Part shown: one piece after another, positions 48,679-56,818 of the stretch
Position numbering within the stretch: position 1 is the first letter of the stretch
Layout of the letters: each line of letters begins with the position of its first letter
Source of the DNA: Oscillatoria nigro-viridis PCC 7112
Lineage (GTDB): Bacteria > Cyanobacteriota > Cyanobacteriia > Cyanobacteriales > Microcoleaceae
Direction: 5' to 3'
DNA length: 64,000 bases
Assembly (NCBI RefSeq): GCF_000317475.1
Contig: NC_019729.1
Location: 1-64,000, forward strand
Notes under the pieces: model-generated
The model's database searches: none
Told to the model about the DNA's origin: nothing
Seen by the model: only the letters and a program-made list of their open reading frames with translations
Program-made: the position numbers and the translations under genes

Positions 48679-48932
48679 ATAGATAAATATTAATAAATTT
48701 GTTGCATTCTCTTGACAAAAAGTAGAGATTTCGGATTTGCCAAAAGCGAAAATCGGGACGGGGTTAGTGTTTCAAGTTGCGGGGCTATCGAGGAAACATC
48801 CGCTCCCCAAGTCTGGCTGACACAAATCACTCATCAAGAGCCAATCGATCACATTTACTCCCGTAGTTGAATCACATAAATATTGGGAAAATCAGTCAAT
48901 ACTGTCAAGAGTGAGTTCAAAAAAAAAAACAG

Positions 48933-49136
48933 ATGATGAAAACCCAAACGCTTTTACCTCAATTTACTATTGCAGAGCTAGTCTTTCAGGTATATCACTC
49001 TGGTCTGCTGACTCCCACTCACCGACAACAGCTCAAGACAGCCCTGTTAAATGACTGTCTTACCGAAGAAGATCAAACAGCCATCAACCGCTTGCTCCAC
49101 GCCGTTCGCCGGGGCTGGCTGAAAGTTGTAGATTAA
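48933..49136 (+). CDS. Small conserved protein, RLLHAVRRGW family (copy 2)
   Basis: A 67-residue paralogue of the gene at 47821, with TIAELVFQVYHSGLLTPTHRQQL and the C-terminal TAINRLLHAVRRGWLKVVD. Roughly half the residues match copy 1, concentrated in these two blocks. It starts MMKTQ after a poly-A tract; the second ATG is equally possible. The two copies are about 1.1 kb apart with repeats between, so they arose by an old duplication. Confidence 0.75.
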   Translation: MMKTQTLLPQFTIAELVFQVYHSGLLTPTHRQQLKTALLNDCLTEEDQTAINRLLHAVRRGWLKVVD

Positions 49137-49300
49137 ACTCGGTGCTAAATTTTTGCCGCTACTCTTTAAATGCACTGTCACTTGAAGGCAGAATTAAATC
49201 CCCTTATAAAAATCAGGCATTCGCCTAAATGTAGGGTGCGCCACAGGCACCCTGCGGTTTTAACTTCTATTTTCTCCGCTTATAAATAATACCCTGAAAA

Positions 49301-50691
49301 CCCCGCGACTTTAGTCCGGGGATGAAAGGGACAAGGAGGCTTTAGCCTCCCAGTCTATTTTCTGAGCTCTCAGGATGGCGCTGTCAAGTAAAACCATGTA
49401 AATCTTTGTGAACAACTAGAGGGATGTTAAGCCGACTCTGGTAGCATAAGACTATCGTGATGAGGTCGAAGTCATGTTAGTTTTTGAGTTCAAGGCATAC
49501 GGGAAAAAACAGCAATTTGACGCTGTAGATGAAGCGATTAGAACGGTGCAGTTCATCCGAAACAAAGCACTGCGGTTTTGGATGGAAAACGAAAAAGTTG
49601 ATAAATACGCATTGAACAAGTATAGCGCTGTTTTAGCTAAGGAATTTCCGTTTTGCGACGAATTGAACAGCATGGCTCGACAATCTAGCTCAGAAAGAGC
49701 GTGGTCGGCAATCTCCCGATTCTACGACAACTGTAAAAAGAAAGTCCCAGGAAAAAAGGATTCCCGCAATTCCAGAAACACAACCGCTCCGTCGAATACA
49801 AGACTACGGGCTGGCGTCTGGCAGACGACCGGAAATCAATCACTTTTATCGATAAAAAAGGAATCGGAAAGCTCAAGTTAAAAGGAACCCGCGACTTGCA
49901 TTTCTACCAGCGCAGTCAAATCAAACGAGTACGCTTGGTAAGGCGAGCAGATGGATATTACGTGCAGCTTTGCGTGCAAGTTGACCGTTCTGAAAAGATT
50001 GAAATCACGGGTAACACCATCGGGTTAGATGTAGGACTTAAAGAGTTTTACACTGACTCAAATGGTATTGCAGTTGATAACCCGCGTTTCCTCCGCAAGG
50101 GAGAACGCAGGTTGAAGAAATCCCAAAAACGAGTTTCACAACGAGTCAAGAATTCACAAAACAGAAAAAAAGCTAGAGCGATTCTAGGGAAGCGCCACCT
50201 CAAAATAAGCAGACAGCGTAAAGATTTTGCCGTGAAGTTGGCAAGATGCGTCATCCAGTCTAACGACTGTGTAGTCTACGAAGACTTGAGGAGCAAAAAT
50301 ATGGTGAAGAATCACTCTCTAGCAAAATCGATTAACGACGCTTCTTGGTATATGTTCCGAATTTGGCTGGAATATTTTGGCAAAGTATTCGGAAGAATTA
50401 CGATTGCCGTACCAGCTAACGGAACAAGTCAAGAATGCTCTAGTTGCGGAACAATTGTTAAGAAAAGTCTCTCAACGCGAACCCACGCTTGTCGGTGTGG
50501 ATGCGTATTAGATCGTGACTGGAACGCAGCTAAAAATATCCTGAGTCGGGGATTGAGTACGGCGGGGCACGTCGGAACTTGGATCTTAGATCCGAACGCT
50601 TGTGGAGAATTGACCGCTACCGATGTTGAAGTAATTCTGTATCGGCAAGTCGATTCTGCGAATCAAGAATCTCCTCGGCTTTAGCCAGGAG
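49301..50691 (+). mobile_element. IS200/IS605-type element with tnpB only
   Basis: The left hairpin CCCCGCGACTTTAGTCCGGGG (49301-49321) and right hairpin CTCCTCGGCTTTAGCCAGGAG (50671-50691) share one architecture: five-base stem, bulged C, three-base stem and a TTTA loop, the kind of subterminal palindrome bound by TnpA. A third simpler hairpin, GGAGGC-TTTA-GCCTCC, is at 49335-49350. No tnpA is present, so movement needs help in trans. The exact ends are uncertain by some bases. The right hairpin would also lie at the end of the omega/guide RNA. Confidence 0.75.
49474..50684 (+). pseudogene. tnpB: TnpB (IS605-type RNA-guided nuclease), frame broken at A-AAA-AAG
   Basis: Two overlapping frames together encode a full TnpB of about 403 residues. 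The first (49474-49881) covers MLVFEFKAYGKKQQFDAVDEAIRTVQF to KKKVPGKK; the second continues GFPQFQKHNRSVEYK through the RuvC residues IGLDVGLKEF, VVYEDLRSKN and DRDWNAAKN, and the zinc finger CSSCG..CRCGC. The switch needs a -1 shift exactly at GGA-AAA-AAG (49750-49758), the classic A-AAA-AAG slippery heptamer. This may be a lost A in an A7 run or programmed frameshifting. TnpB cuts DNA next to a TAM guided by omega RNA from the element's right end. All catalytic acids are intact. Confidence 0.85.
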
Positions 50692-50699
50692 AGTGTCAA

Positions 50700-51449
50700 T
50701 TAGTCAGAGATGGTGCCGTCAGGCATCATGGCCTCTCTCAGATTCGCTTCATCCAAATTTGTCCCGCGCAAAGAAGCTTGATGCAGGTTTGCTCCCCGGA
50801 GATTTGCTCCCTTAAGGGAAACTCCGCTCAAATCTGCTTGATGGAGATTTGCACAGCTCAAGTTAGCTCCGCTCAAATCCGCTCCCTTCAAATCAGCTTT
50901 TTCCAGATTTGCTTCCGTTAAATTTGCCCAACTCAGATTTGCTTGAGTTAGGTTAGCACGGCTGAGGTCAGCTTGTGTTAAGTTCGCATCGGTTAAATTT
51001 GCTTTGCTCAGGTTGATTCCGCAAAGCTTTACTTCTGTCAAGTTTGCACCTTGCAAGTTAGCGTTAACTGCATAAACTTGAATCAAAATTGCCCCCTGAA
51101 GGTTTGCATCTCTCATGTCTGCACCCCTGAGACTCGCCCCCGTTAAATCGGCCCCGCTGAAGACGACACTCCGCAATATGGCTCCGCTCAAGTTCGCTCC
51201 CACCGCTTCGCATTCGCCAAAATTAGCGGACATGAGGTTGGCTTGGGAGAGGTTGGCTTGGCTGATATCTGCTTGATACAGATTAGCTCTGTAGAGGGTG
51301 AGACCGATCGAATTTGCACCTTTTAAATTAGCGTGACTCAGGTCAATATCGCGCAAATTTGTCCTTGACATATGGGCACCGCTCAGGTCTACTTTGTGAA
51401 AAACCCGTTCTCCGCCTGCATACCGTCTGAGAAGTTCTTCTGCATCCAT
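50700..51449 (-). CDS. Pentapeptide-repeat protein
   Basis: A 249-residue protein made of about 42 A(N/D)LXX pentapeptides (residues about 20-240) after a short cap MDAEELLRRYAGGERVFHKVDL. It should form one continuous right-handed quadrilateral beta-helix. The tail AMMPDGTISD matches the end of the TerD-pentapeptide protein (AIMPDGTIHE), marking the same subfamily. Function unknown; some pentapeptide proteins mimic DNA and protect gyrase. The TnpB element ends about 10 bases from its stop codon, so it inserted just outside the coding sequence. Divergent from the phosphoribosyltransferase gene. Confidence 0.92.
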   Translation of the reverse strand: MDAEELLRRYAGGERVFHKVDLSGAHMSRTNLRDIDLSHANLKGANSIGLTLYRANLYQADISQANLSQANLMSANFGECEAVGANLSGAILRSVVFSGADLTGASLRGADMRDANLQGAILIQVYAVNANLQGANLTEVKLCGINLSKANLTDANLTQADLSRANLTQANLSWANLTEANLEKADLKGADLSGANLSCANLHQADLSGVSLKGANLRGANLHQASLRGTNLDEANLREAMMPDGTISD

Positions 51450-51503
51450 GTCATTTTCCCCAAAATAATTAATAATACCTTTGATATTTCAATAATATTA
51501 GGA

Positions 51504-52016
51504 ATGAGCGACCTTTACGTTTCTTGGGCTGAGTACCATCGGAAAATTGAGGATTTGGCTGTAAAAATTGAGGAATCTCAGTGGAAATTCGATCGAATTG
51601 TCTGTCTGGCGAGGGGAGGGCTGCGGGTTGGGGATACTCTGTCGCGGATTTTCGACAAACCTCTGGCGATTTTAGCTGCCTCGTCCTATGGTGGGGCAGA
51701 GGGAAAAGTCCGGGGTGCGATCGAGTTTGCCCGCGATTTGACAATGGTGGGCGATAATTTGGGCAGCCGCATTCTCCTGATTGACGATTTGGTAGATTCG
51801 GGAATTAGTTTAGAGCAAGGTATCGCTTGGCTCAAGAGTCGCTACGGCGAGGATATTCAGGAAATTCGGACTGCTGTACTCTGGTACAAGGCTTGTTCTG
51901 TTGCAAAGCCGGATTATTATGTAGATTATTTGGCTGACAATCCTTGGATTCACCAACCTTTTGAAAGGTACGAAAAGATGAGTGCGGCTGATTTTGCGGC
52001 GAAAGTTGGGAGTTAG
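51504..52016 (+). CDS. Phosphoribosyltransferase family protein
   Basis: A 170-residue type I phosphoribosyltransferase. MSDLYVSWAEYHRKIEDLAVKI starts the hood helix; FDRIVCLARGGLRVGDTLSRIF (about 29-50) matches the xanthine-guanine/hypoxanthine type fold, and the PRPP loop is ILLIDDLVDSGISLEQG (about 92-108) with its two Asp. The base specificity cannot be read from sequence. I chose the ATG at 51504; the frame is open 132 bases upstream but that part overlaps the divergent pentapeptide gene. Gpt-like purine salvage is the best guess. Confidence 0.88.
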   Translation: MSDLYVSWAEYHRKIEDLAVKIEESQWKFDRIVCLARGGLRVGDTLSRIFDKPLAILAASSYGGAEGKVRGAIEFARDLTMVGDNLGSRILLIDDLVDSGISLEQGIAWLKSRYGEDIQEIRTAVLWYKACSVAKPDYYVDYLADNPWIHQPFERYEKMSAADFAAKVGS

Positions 52017-52082
52017 TTTATAAAAAACTAAAATCAGGTCAATTTTTTATAGGTTTTGCTGATATTTTGCACTTTTTGGCCT

Positions 52083-52216
52083 AGTCCGCCAGGGGTTAAA
52101 AACCCCTGTCTCATAGCTAAAGTCCTCTGAAAGAGGACTGGATATTTATCAAGGTTGGGCAGTCGGTTTCAACCGACTTTAGCTATGAGACGGGGAATTA
52201 ATTCCCCGGCTGGCTT
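52083..52216. repeat. Nested cruciform repeat (second copy)
   Basis: GTCTCATAGCTAAAGTC (52108-52124) pairs perfectly over 17 bp with GACTTTAGCTATGAGAC (52175-52191). Inside are AGTCCTCT/AGAGGACT and AGTCGGTT/AACCGACT hairpins, and outside are CAGGGGTT/AACCCCTG and GGGGAATT/AATTCCCC. Same family as 22780-22903. It separates the convergent phosphoribosyltransferase and dxr genes and could terminate both. Confidence 0.8.
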
Positions 52217-52244
52217 GTGGGTAAGTGCAAGTCTGCTGATACAG

Positions 52245-53435
52245 TTAGCGAACCGAAAGAATACGATCGCCCAATTCCATACTATCTGCCAAAACTTCCT
52301 GTCGCGCCCACCGATCCGCCGCCAAAATATCGTCTAAAGCAGGGCTTTCACAGTTATCGACTTGATGTTTGTCGCAGGCTTTCTCTATCAACTTCGGAAT
52401 ATCCAAAAACTGAATCTTCTCCTGCAAAAATAGCGCTACCGCCTGTTCGTTTGCCGCATTCAGCACCGCAGGCATCGAACCGCCCGCACGTCCCGCCGCA
52501 TAAGCCAACTGCATACAAGGATACTTTTCGTGGTCTGGTTCTCGGAAAGTTAAATCCCCAGCTTTTACCAAATCCAGCCGTTCCCAATCTGTATGAATTC
52601 GCTCGGGCCAAGACAAAGCGTAAAGCAGCGGCAATCGCATATCCGGCCATCCCAATTGCGCCAAAACCGAGGTATCTTGCAACTCAATTAACGAGTGAAT
52701 TATGCTCTGGGGATGGATGACAATATCAATGTCGTCATAATCCATTCCGAACAAGTAATGAGCCTCGATGACTTCTAATCCTTTATTCATCAAAGTAGCA
52801 GAATCGATCGTGATTTTCTGCCCCATCGACCAATTCGGATGTTTCAAAGCATCGGCTACTGTTACTCCTGCTAATTTGTCGATCGGCAAATCTCGAAAAG
52901 AACCCCCCGAAGCGGTGAGAATAATTCGCCGCAACCCGCCAACCATAACACCTTGCAGGCACTGAAAAATTGCTGAATGTTCCGAGTCGGCCGGTAATAT
53001 TTTAACGCCGTATTTTTCGATGAGGGGGTTGACAACGGGGCCCCCTGCGATTAATGTTTCTTTATTGGCTAAGGCGATATCTTTACCTGCTTTGATAGCC
53101 GCAATTGTTGGCAGCAAACCGGCACAGCCAACTATGCCGGTGACGACGGCTTGAGCGTCGCCGTATTGGGCAACTTCGACAACGCCTGACTCGCCAGCAA
53201 GTAAAATAGGTTGAGGGTCGAGCTCTGCGATCGCATCCTTCAATTCCAGTAATTTATCTTCGTCGCAAACCGCGACAATTTCCGGTCTAAACTGGCGAAT
53301 TTGCTGGGCCAGCAACGTTACATTTCGTCCGGCGGTTAACCCGACAATCCGAAATTGATCGGGGTATTGAGCTACAATATCCAGAGTTTGAGTGCCGATG
53401 GAGCCTGTGGAGCCGAGAAGAGTTATTGCTTTCAC
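52245..53435 (-). CDS. dxr: 1-deoxy-D-xylulose-5-phosphate reductoisomerase
   Basis: Second enzyme of the MEP isoprenoid pathway; converts DXP to MEP with NADPH and a divalent metal. The 396-residue protein has the N-terminal NADPH fold [15 protein letters not shown] (5-19), the substrate/metal motifs [12 protein letters not shown] (about 145-156), [11 protein letters not shown] (about 174-184) and [26 protein letters not shown] (about 200-225), and the C-terminal helical domain. Length matches the E. coli enzyme. It supplies precursors for carotenoids, phytol and quinones. It stands alone with repeats on both sides. Confidence 0.97.
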   Translation of the reverse strand: MKAITLLGSTGSIGTQTLDIVAQYPDQFRIVGLTAGRNVTLLAQQIRQFRPEIVAVCDEDKLLELKDAIAELDPQPILLAGESGVVEVAQYGDAQAVVTGIVGCAGLLPTIAAIKAGKDIALANKETLIAGGPVVNPLIEKYGVKILPADSEHSAIFQCLQGVMVGGLRRIILTASGGSFRDLPIDKLAGVTVADALKHPNWSMGQKITIDSATLMNKGLEVIEAHYLFGMDYDDIDIVIHPQSIIHSLIELQDTSVLAQLGWPDMRLPLLYALSWPERIHTDWERLDLVKAGDLTFREPDHEKYPCMQLAYAAGRAGGSMPAVLNAANEQAVALFLQEKIQFLDIPKLIEKACDKHQVDNCESPALDDILAADRWARQEVLADSMELGDRILSVR

Positions 53436-53549
53436 AATTTTTTAATGTTTTGTGGATTATTCTAATATTACGATTGCGGGGATAAAAATTAGTGGTTAAC
53501 TATTGCGTGGAAAGCACATTCGATGGAATCATATTTTGAGTGACCGAAA

Positions 53550-53682
53550 CCATCCAGGATACAAGCCCCCGGATTCATCCGTCCAGAAATAAAAAACCTG
53601 TATCCGAGAAAGGAGCCCCCGAATTTATCCGTGGGGTCGCCTCTAAAATCTAAAATCTAAAATCTAAAATCTAAAATCGATT
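53550..53682 (-). repeat. Compound repeat module, reversed copy
   Basis: Complement reads: five ATTTTAG heptamers, ACCCCACGGATAAATTCGGG, CGGATACAGG-TTTTTTATTTCTGG, CGGATGAATCCGGGGGCTTG, TATCCTGGAT. It contains two mini-hairpins. It lies in the dxr promoter region and next to the DUF2079 start. Confidence 0.8.
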
Positions 53683-53704
53683 GACCACTAGCGTGCCAGA
53701 TTTC

Positions 53705-55288
53705 ATGCAGAATAGGGAAAATTTTGCTGATGACAGTGAGGACATCAGCGTCTCGATCGCCGAAAATAGAGAGGAAGGTCGATCGCAGCTACCGTCGAGT
53801 TTGGTTTGGGCGATCGCTGCTGCTGCGGCAATTTTCTTTTTGTGTAGCAGTTTGCGGCACGCTTTATTCCAATCAACTGCTTTCGATTTGGGAATTTTTG
53901 ACCAAGCAATTTACTTGATCGGCCAAAACCAAACGCCTTTTTCTTCTTTAATGGGGATGCATATTTTGGGCGATCACGCAGCGGTAATATATTATCCGCT
54001 AGCTTTGCTGTACAAAATTTCCCCGGATGTGCATTGGCTGCTGTTCGTACAAGCAGTTGCATTATCCCTTGGCGCTTGGCCTACCTGGAGTTTAGCGCGT
54101 TTGGCAGGTTTAAATCAAGAACAATCCCGTGCGATCGCATTGATTTATTTGCTCTATCCGGTGGTATTTAACATCAATTTATTTGATTTTCACCCGGAAG
54201 TAATCGCTTTACCCGCACTTTTGGCAGCAATTTTGGCGGCGCGTTTAAATAAAATTGTGTGGTTTTGTACCGCTATTCTGTTAGTTCTCAGTTGCAAGGC
54301 GGTGTTGTCTCTAACCGTTGTTGCTATGGGTTTCTGGCTGTTTTTTTGCGAAAAAAAGCAACGGTACGGGGCGATCGCACTTTTGCTCGGTGCAGCTTGG
54401 TTTTTGATAGCTTCCCAGAAAATCATCCCCTTCTTTAGCGGCAGCGAAGTCGCTGGAGTCGGGCGCTACAGCTATTTAGGCAAATCCGTACTAGAAATTA
54501 TCATCAATCTCATATTAAAACCACAGTTAGTATTAGGAAAAATTCTTTCCTTCGATACATTCAAATATTTATTTCTCCTCACCTTACCTGTGATTTGGCT
54601 GCTATTGCCATTCTCTGGCAAACTACGGCTACAATATCTAACAGCGCTAATTCCTGCCCTCCCTACCCTACTGATCAATATCCTCTCTGACTTGCCATTT
54701 CAACGCAGCTTAGCCTATCAGTATTCAGTACCTGTAATTCCCTTTTTATTTTTAGCAGCGATAGCGAAGGCAGAAAGAAGGAACGGAGAAGAAATAAAAG
54801 GCAACAAGGAAGAGGATAAAGCAAACAAGCAACATTTTTTAACAGGGGTCAATCTGCCACAAATTAAAAACTTCCGAATTTCTCAACTTTGGCGGGGAAT
54901 TCAATTGCCGAGAATCATGATAATTTGGTCATTACTAATTTTCCTATTTCTGGGCGAATATAAAGATTTTTATCTGTACCTAAATAGACTAGATACCTGG
55001 CAAGCTACACGCGAAGCAGCCGCACAAGTTCAACCGCAAAGCAGTATTTTAACAGATAATAGACTTGCCCCTCACTTTGCCCACCGCCCAATAGTAAAAT
55101 TGCTTTCACAAATTTCGCCCCAAACAAATTTAGCTGAATTTCAATACATATTATTAAACCTGCGCCATCCCTGGCCCGATACTGAAAAAATTGGTGAGAC
55201 CTTAGCAAATCAACTTAAAAATTCTCCAGATTTTCACTTAACTTATCAAAAAAACGAAGTCCTGCTATTTAAACGAATCGCTAATTAA
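53705..55288 (+). CDS. DUF2079 membrane protein (copy 1)
   Basis: A 527-residue integral membrane protein with about 10-12 helices. It shows the DUF2079 signature RHALFQSTAFDLGIFDQAIYLI in the first luminal loop, GDHAAVIYYPLALLYKI, and FDFHPEVIALPALLAAI (about 165). DUF2079 proteins resemble GT-C type glycosyltransferases, where the FD and DH/DFHP acidic residues would be catalytic (inference from the family). The ATG at 53705 is chosen; a TTG/GTG further upstream lies in repeat DNA. The next gene, 9 bp downstream, is a close paralogue. A charged loop (about 345-375) has grown from A/G-rich repeats. Confidence 0.88.
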   Translation: MQNRENFADDSEDISVSIAENREEGRSQLPSSLVWAIAAAAAIFFLCSSLRHALFQSTAFDLGIFDQAIYLIGQNQTPFSSLMGMHILGDHAAVIYYPLALLYKISPDVHWLLFVQAVALSLGAWPTWSLARLAGLNQEQSRAIALIYLLYPVVFNINLFDFHPEVIALPALLAAILAARLNKIVWFCTAILLVLSCKAVLSLTVVAMGFWLFFCEKKQRYGAIALLLGAAWFLIASQKIIPFFSGSEVAGVGRYSYLGKSVLEIIINLILKPQLVLGKILSFDTFKYLFLLTLPVIWLLLPFSGKLRLQYLTALIPALPTLLINILSDLPFQRSLAYQYSVPVIPFLFLAAIAKAERRNGEEIKGNKEEDKANKQHFLTGVNLPQIKNFRISQLWRGIQLPRIMIIWSLLIFLFLGEYKDFYLYLNRLDTWQATREAAAQVQPQSSILTDNRLAPHFAHRPIVKLLSQISPQTNLAEFQYILLNLRHPWPDTEKIGETLANQLKNSPDFHLTYQKNEVLLFKRIAN

Positions 55289-55297
55289 ACCAATAAA

Positions 55298-56734
55298 ATG
55301 CTAACTTTAAAATCCCTAAAATTTCATCCAGTATTTTTAATGATTGGCGCGACAGCGATAGTCTTATTTACCGCCAGCAGCGCGCGGCACGCTTTGTTTC
55401 AGTCAACAGCATTCGACTTAGCAATTTTTGACCAAGCAATTTATTTAATATCCCAAAATCAAACGCCATTTTCCTCTTTAATGGCAATAAATATTTGGGG
55501 CGATCATGCCGCTTTTATTTTCTATCCACTAGCTTTACTTTACAAAATATATCCAGATGTTCACTGGCTTTTATTAGTGCAAGCTGTTTCTCTAGCTTTA
55601 GGTGCTTGGCCGAGTTGGAGTTTGGCACGTCAAGCGGGATTAAACGAACGAAAAGCAATTGCAATTTCAGCCCTATATCTGCTTTATCCCGCAGTATTTA
55701 ATGTCAATCTCTTCGACTTCCACCCAGAAGTAATTGCTTTACCAGCACTGCTAGCAGCAATCTTAGCCGCGAGGCTGAATAAAACCTTATGGTTTTGTGC
55801 TGCTATTGTATTAGTTTTGAGCTGCAAAGCCGTGCTATCTTTAACTGTGGCTGCGATGGGTTTGTGGCTGTTGTGTTTTGACAAAAAACGCAAGTGTGGA
55901 CTCATAGCTCTATTTCTAGGCGCGGGTTGGTTCCTGGTAGCTACTCAGGCAGTTATACCGTATTTTAATCAGGGAAGAGAACACGCGGGGATCGGGCGAT
56001 ATCAATATTTGGGAAACTCGGTTTTTGAAATTGCTATTAATTTAATAGTCAAGCCCAATTTAGTTTTAGGGCGTTTGTTTTCTGTAGATACTTTTGAATA
56101 TTTAGCCTTATTGCTATTACCAGTAATTTGGTGGCTGTCCCCGCGTCATCTGTCATCTTTAATTAGTGCTGTGCCGATGTGGGCGATGAATATTCTTTCC
56201 GATATCCCCGCTCAGCGGGATTTAATTCATCAATATTCTGTGCCGATATTGCCGTTTTTGTTGGTTGCCGTAATTTCCAGTTTAGCAGCTAGCAATCAGC
56301 ACAAGGGAAAGACTATATTTGATAGATTGCCAATTCCTAATTATCCATTGCCTAGAGTCATTGTAATTTGGTCGTTAATTGCTTTCTTAGCTTTAGCGAA
56401 ATACGGCTATTTTTGGACTATTTATTTAAATGGGATCGACACTTTGCCAGCTACCAAAGAGGCAATTTCTCTTGTTGAAACCAAAGGCAGTGTTTTAACA
56501 ACTGCTCAGATTGCTCCGCACTTAGCGCATCGCCCTGTAGTAAAATTAACTCACGCTAACGCGCCGCCTGCAAATCTCGCAGAATTTGATTATGTATTGC
56601 TGAACTTCAGATATCCTGGCTGGATGAGCGATCGAGAATTTGTTAAAAACCTAGTAACTCAACTAAAAAATACCCCTCAATTTCAACTAAAATATCAGCG
56701 AGACGACATATACCTATTTACTAAAAATCATTAG
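55298..56734 (+). CDS. DUF2079 membrane protein (copy 2)
   Basis: A 478-residue paralogue of the preceding gene, sharing blocks such as RHALFQSTAFDLAIFDQAIYLI, FDFHPEVIALPALLAAILAARLNK and the C-terminal LAPHLAHRPVVKL-like segment. It lacks the cytosolic N-terminal extension and charged loop of copy 1. About 11 membrane helices. Nine bases separate the genes, so they are co-transcribed and probably arose by tandem duplication; the products may work together as GT-C-like enzymes on lipid-linked sugars (inference). Confidence 0.88.
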   Translation: MLTLKSLKFHPVFLMIGATAIVLFTASSARHALFQSTAFDLAIFDQAIYLISQNQTPFSSLMAINIWGDHAAFIFYPLALLYKIYPDVHWLLLVQAVSLALGAWPSWSLARQAGLNERKAIAISALYLLYPAVFNVNLFDFHPEVIALPALLAAILAARLNKTLWFCAAIVLVLSCKAVLSLTVAAMGLWLLCFDKKRKCGLIALFLGAGWFLVATQAVIPYFNQGREHAGIGRYQYLGNSVFEIAINLIVKPNLVLGRLFSVDTFEYLALLLLPVIWWLSPRHLSSLISAVPMWAMNILSDIPAQRDLIHQYSVPILPFLLVAVISSLAASNQHKGKTIFDRLPIPNYPLPRVIVIWSLIAFLALAKYGYFWTIYLNGIDTLPATKEAISLVETKGSVLTTAQIAPHLAHRPVVKLTHANAPPANLAEFDYVLLNFRYPGWMSDREFVKNLVTQLKNTPQFQLKYQRDDIYLFTKNH

Positions 56735-56738
56735 CCAG

Positions 56739-56813
56739 CAGTCAGCAGTCAACTGTCAACTGTCAGCAGTCAACTGTCAGCAGTCAACTGTCAACTGTCA
56801 ACTGTCAACAAAT
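56739..56813. repeat. Heptanucleotide repeats, GTCAACT family
   Basis: Alternating GTCAGCA and GTCAACT units fill the gap between the convergent DUF2079 and cas6 genes. Same family as the tract next to oriC (1435-1652), read on the other strand. Confidence 0.9.
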
Positions 56814-56818
56814 TCGCG

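Noticed and set aside
48476..48718. 80-codon minus-strand frame with LQPAEATPALYPLQPAEY
   Set aside because: Derived from the GGCTGGAGTGGG repeats and the MITE; no start signal.
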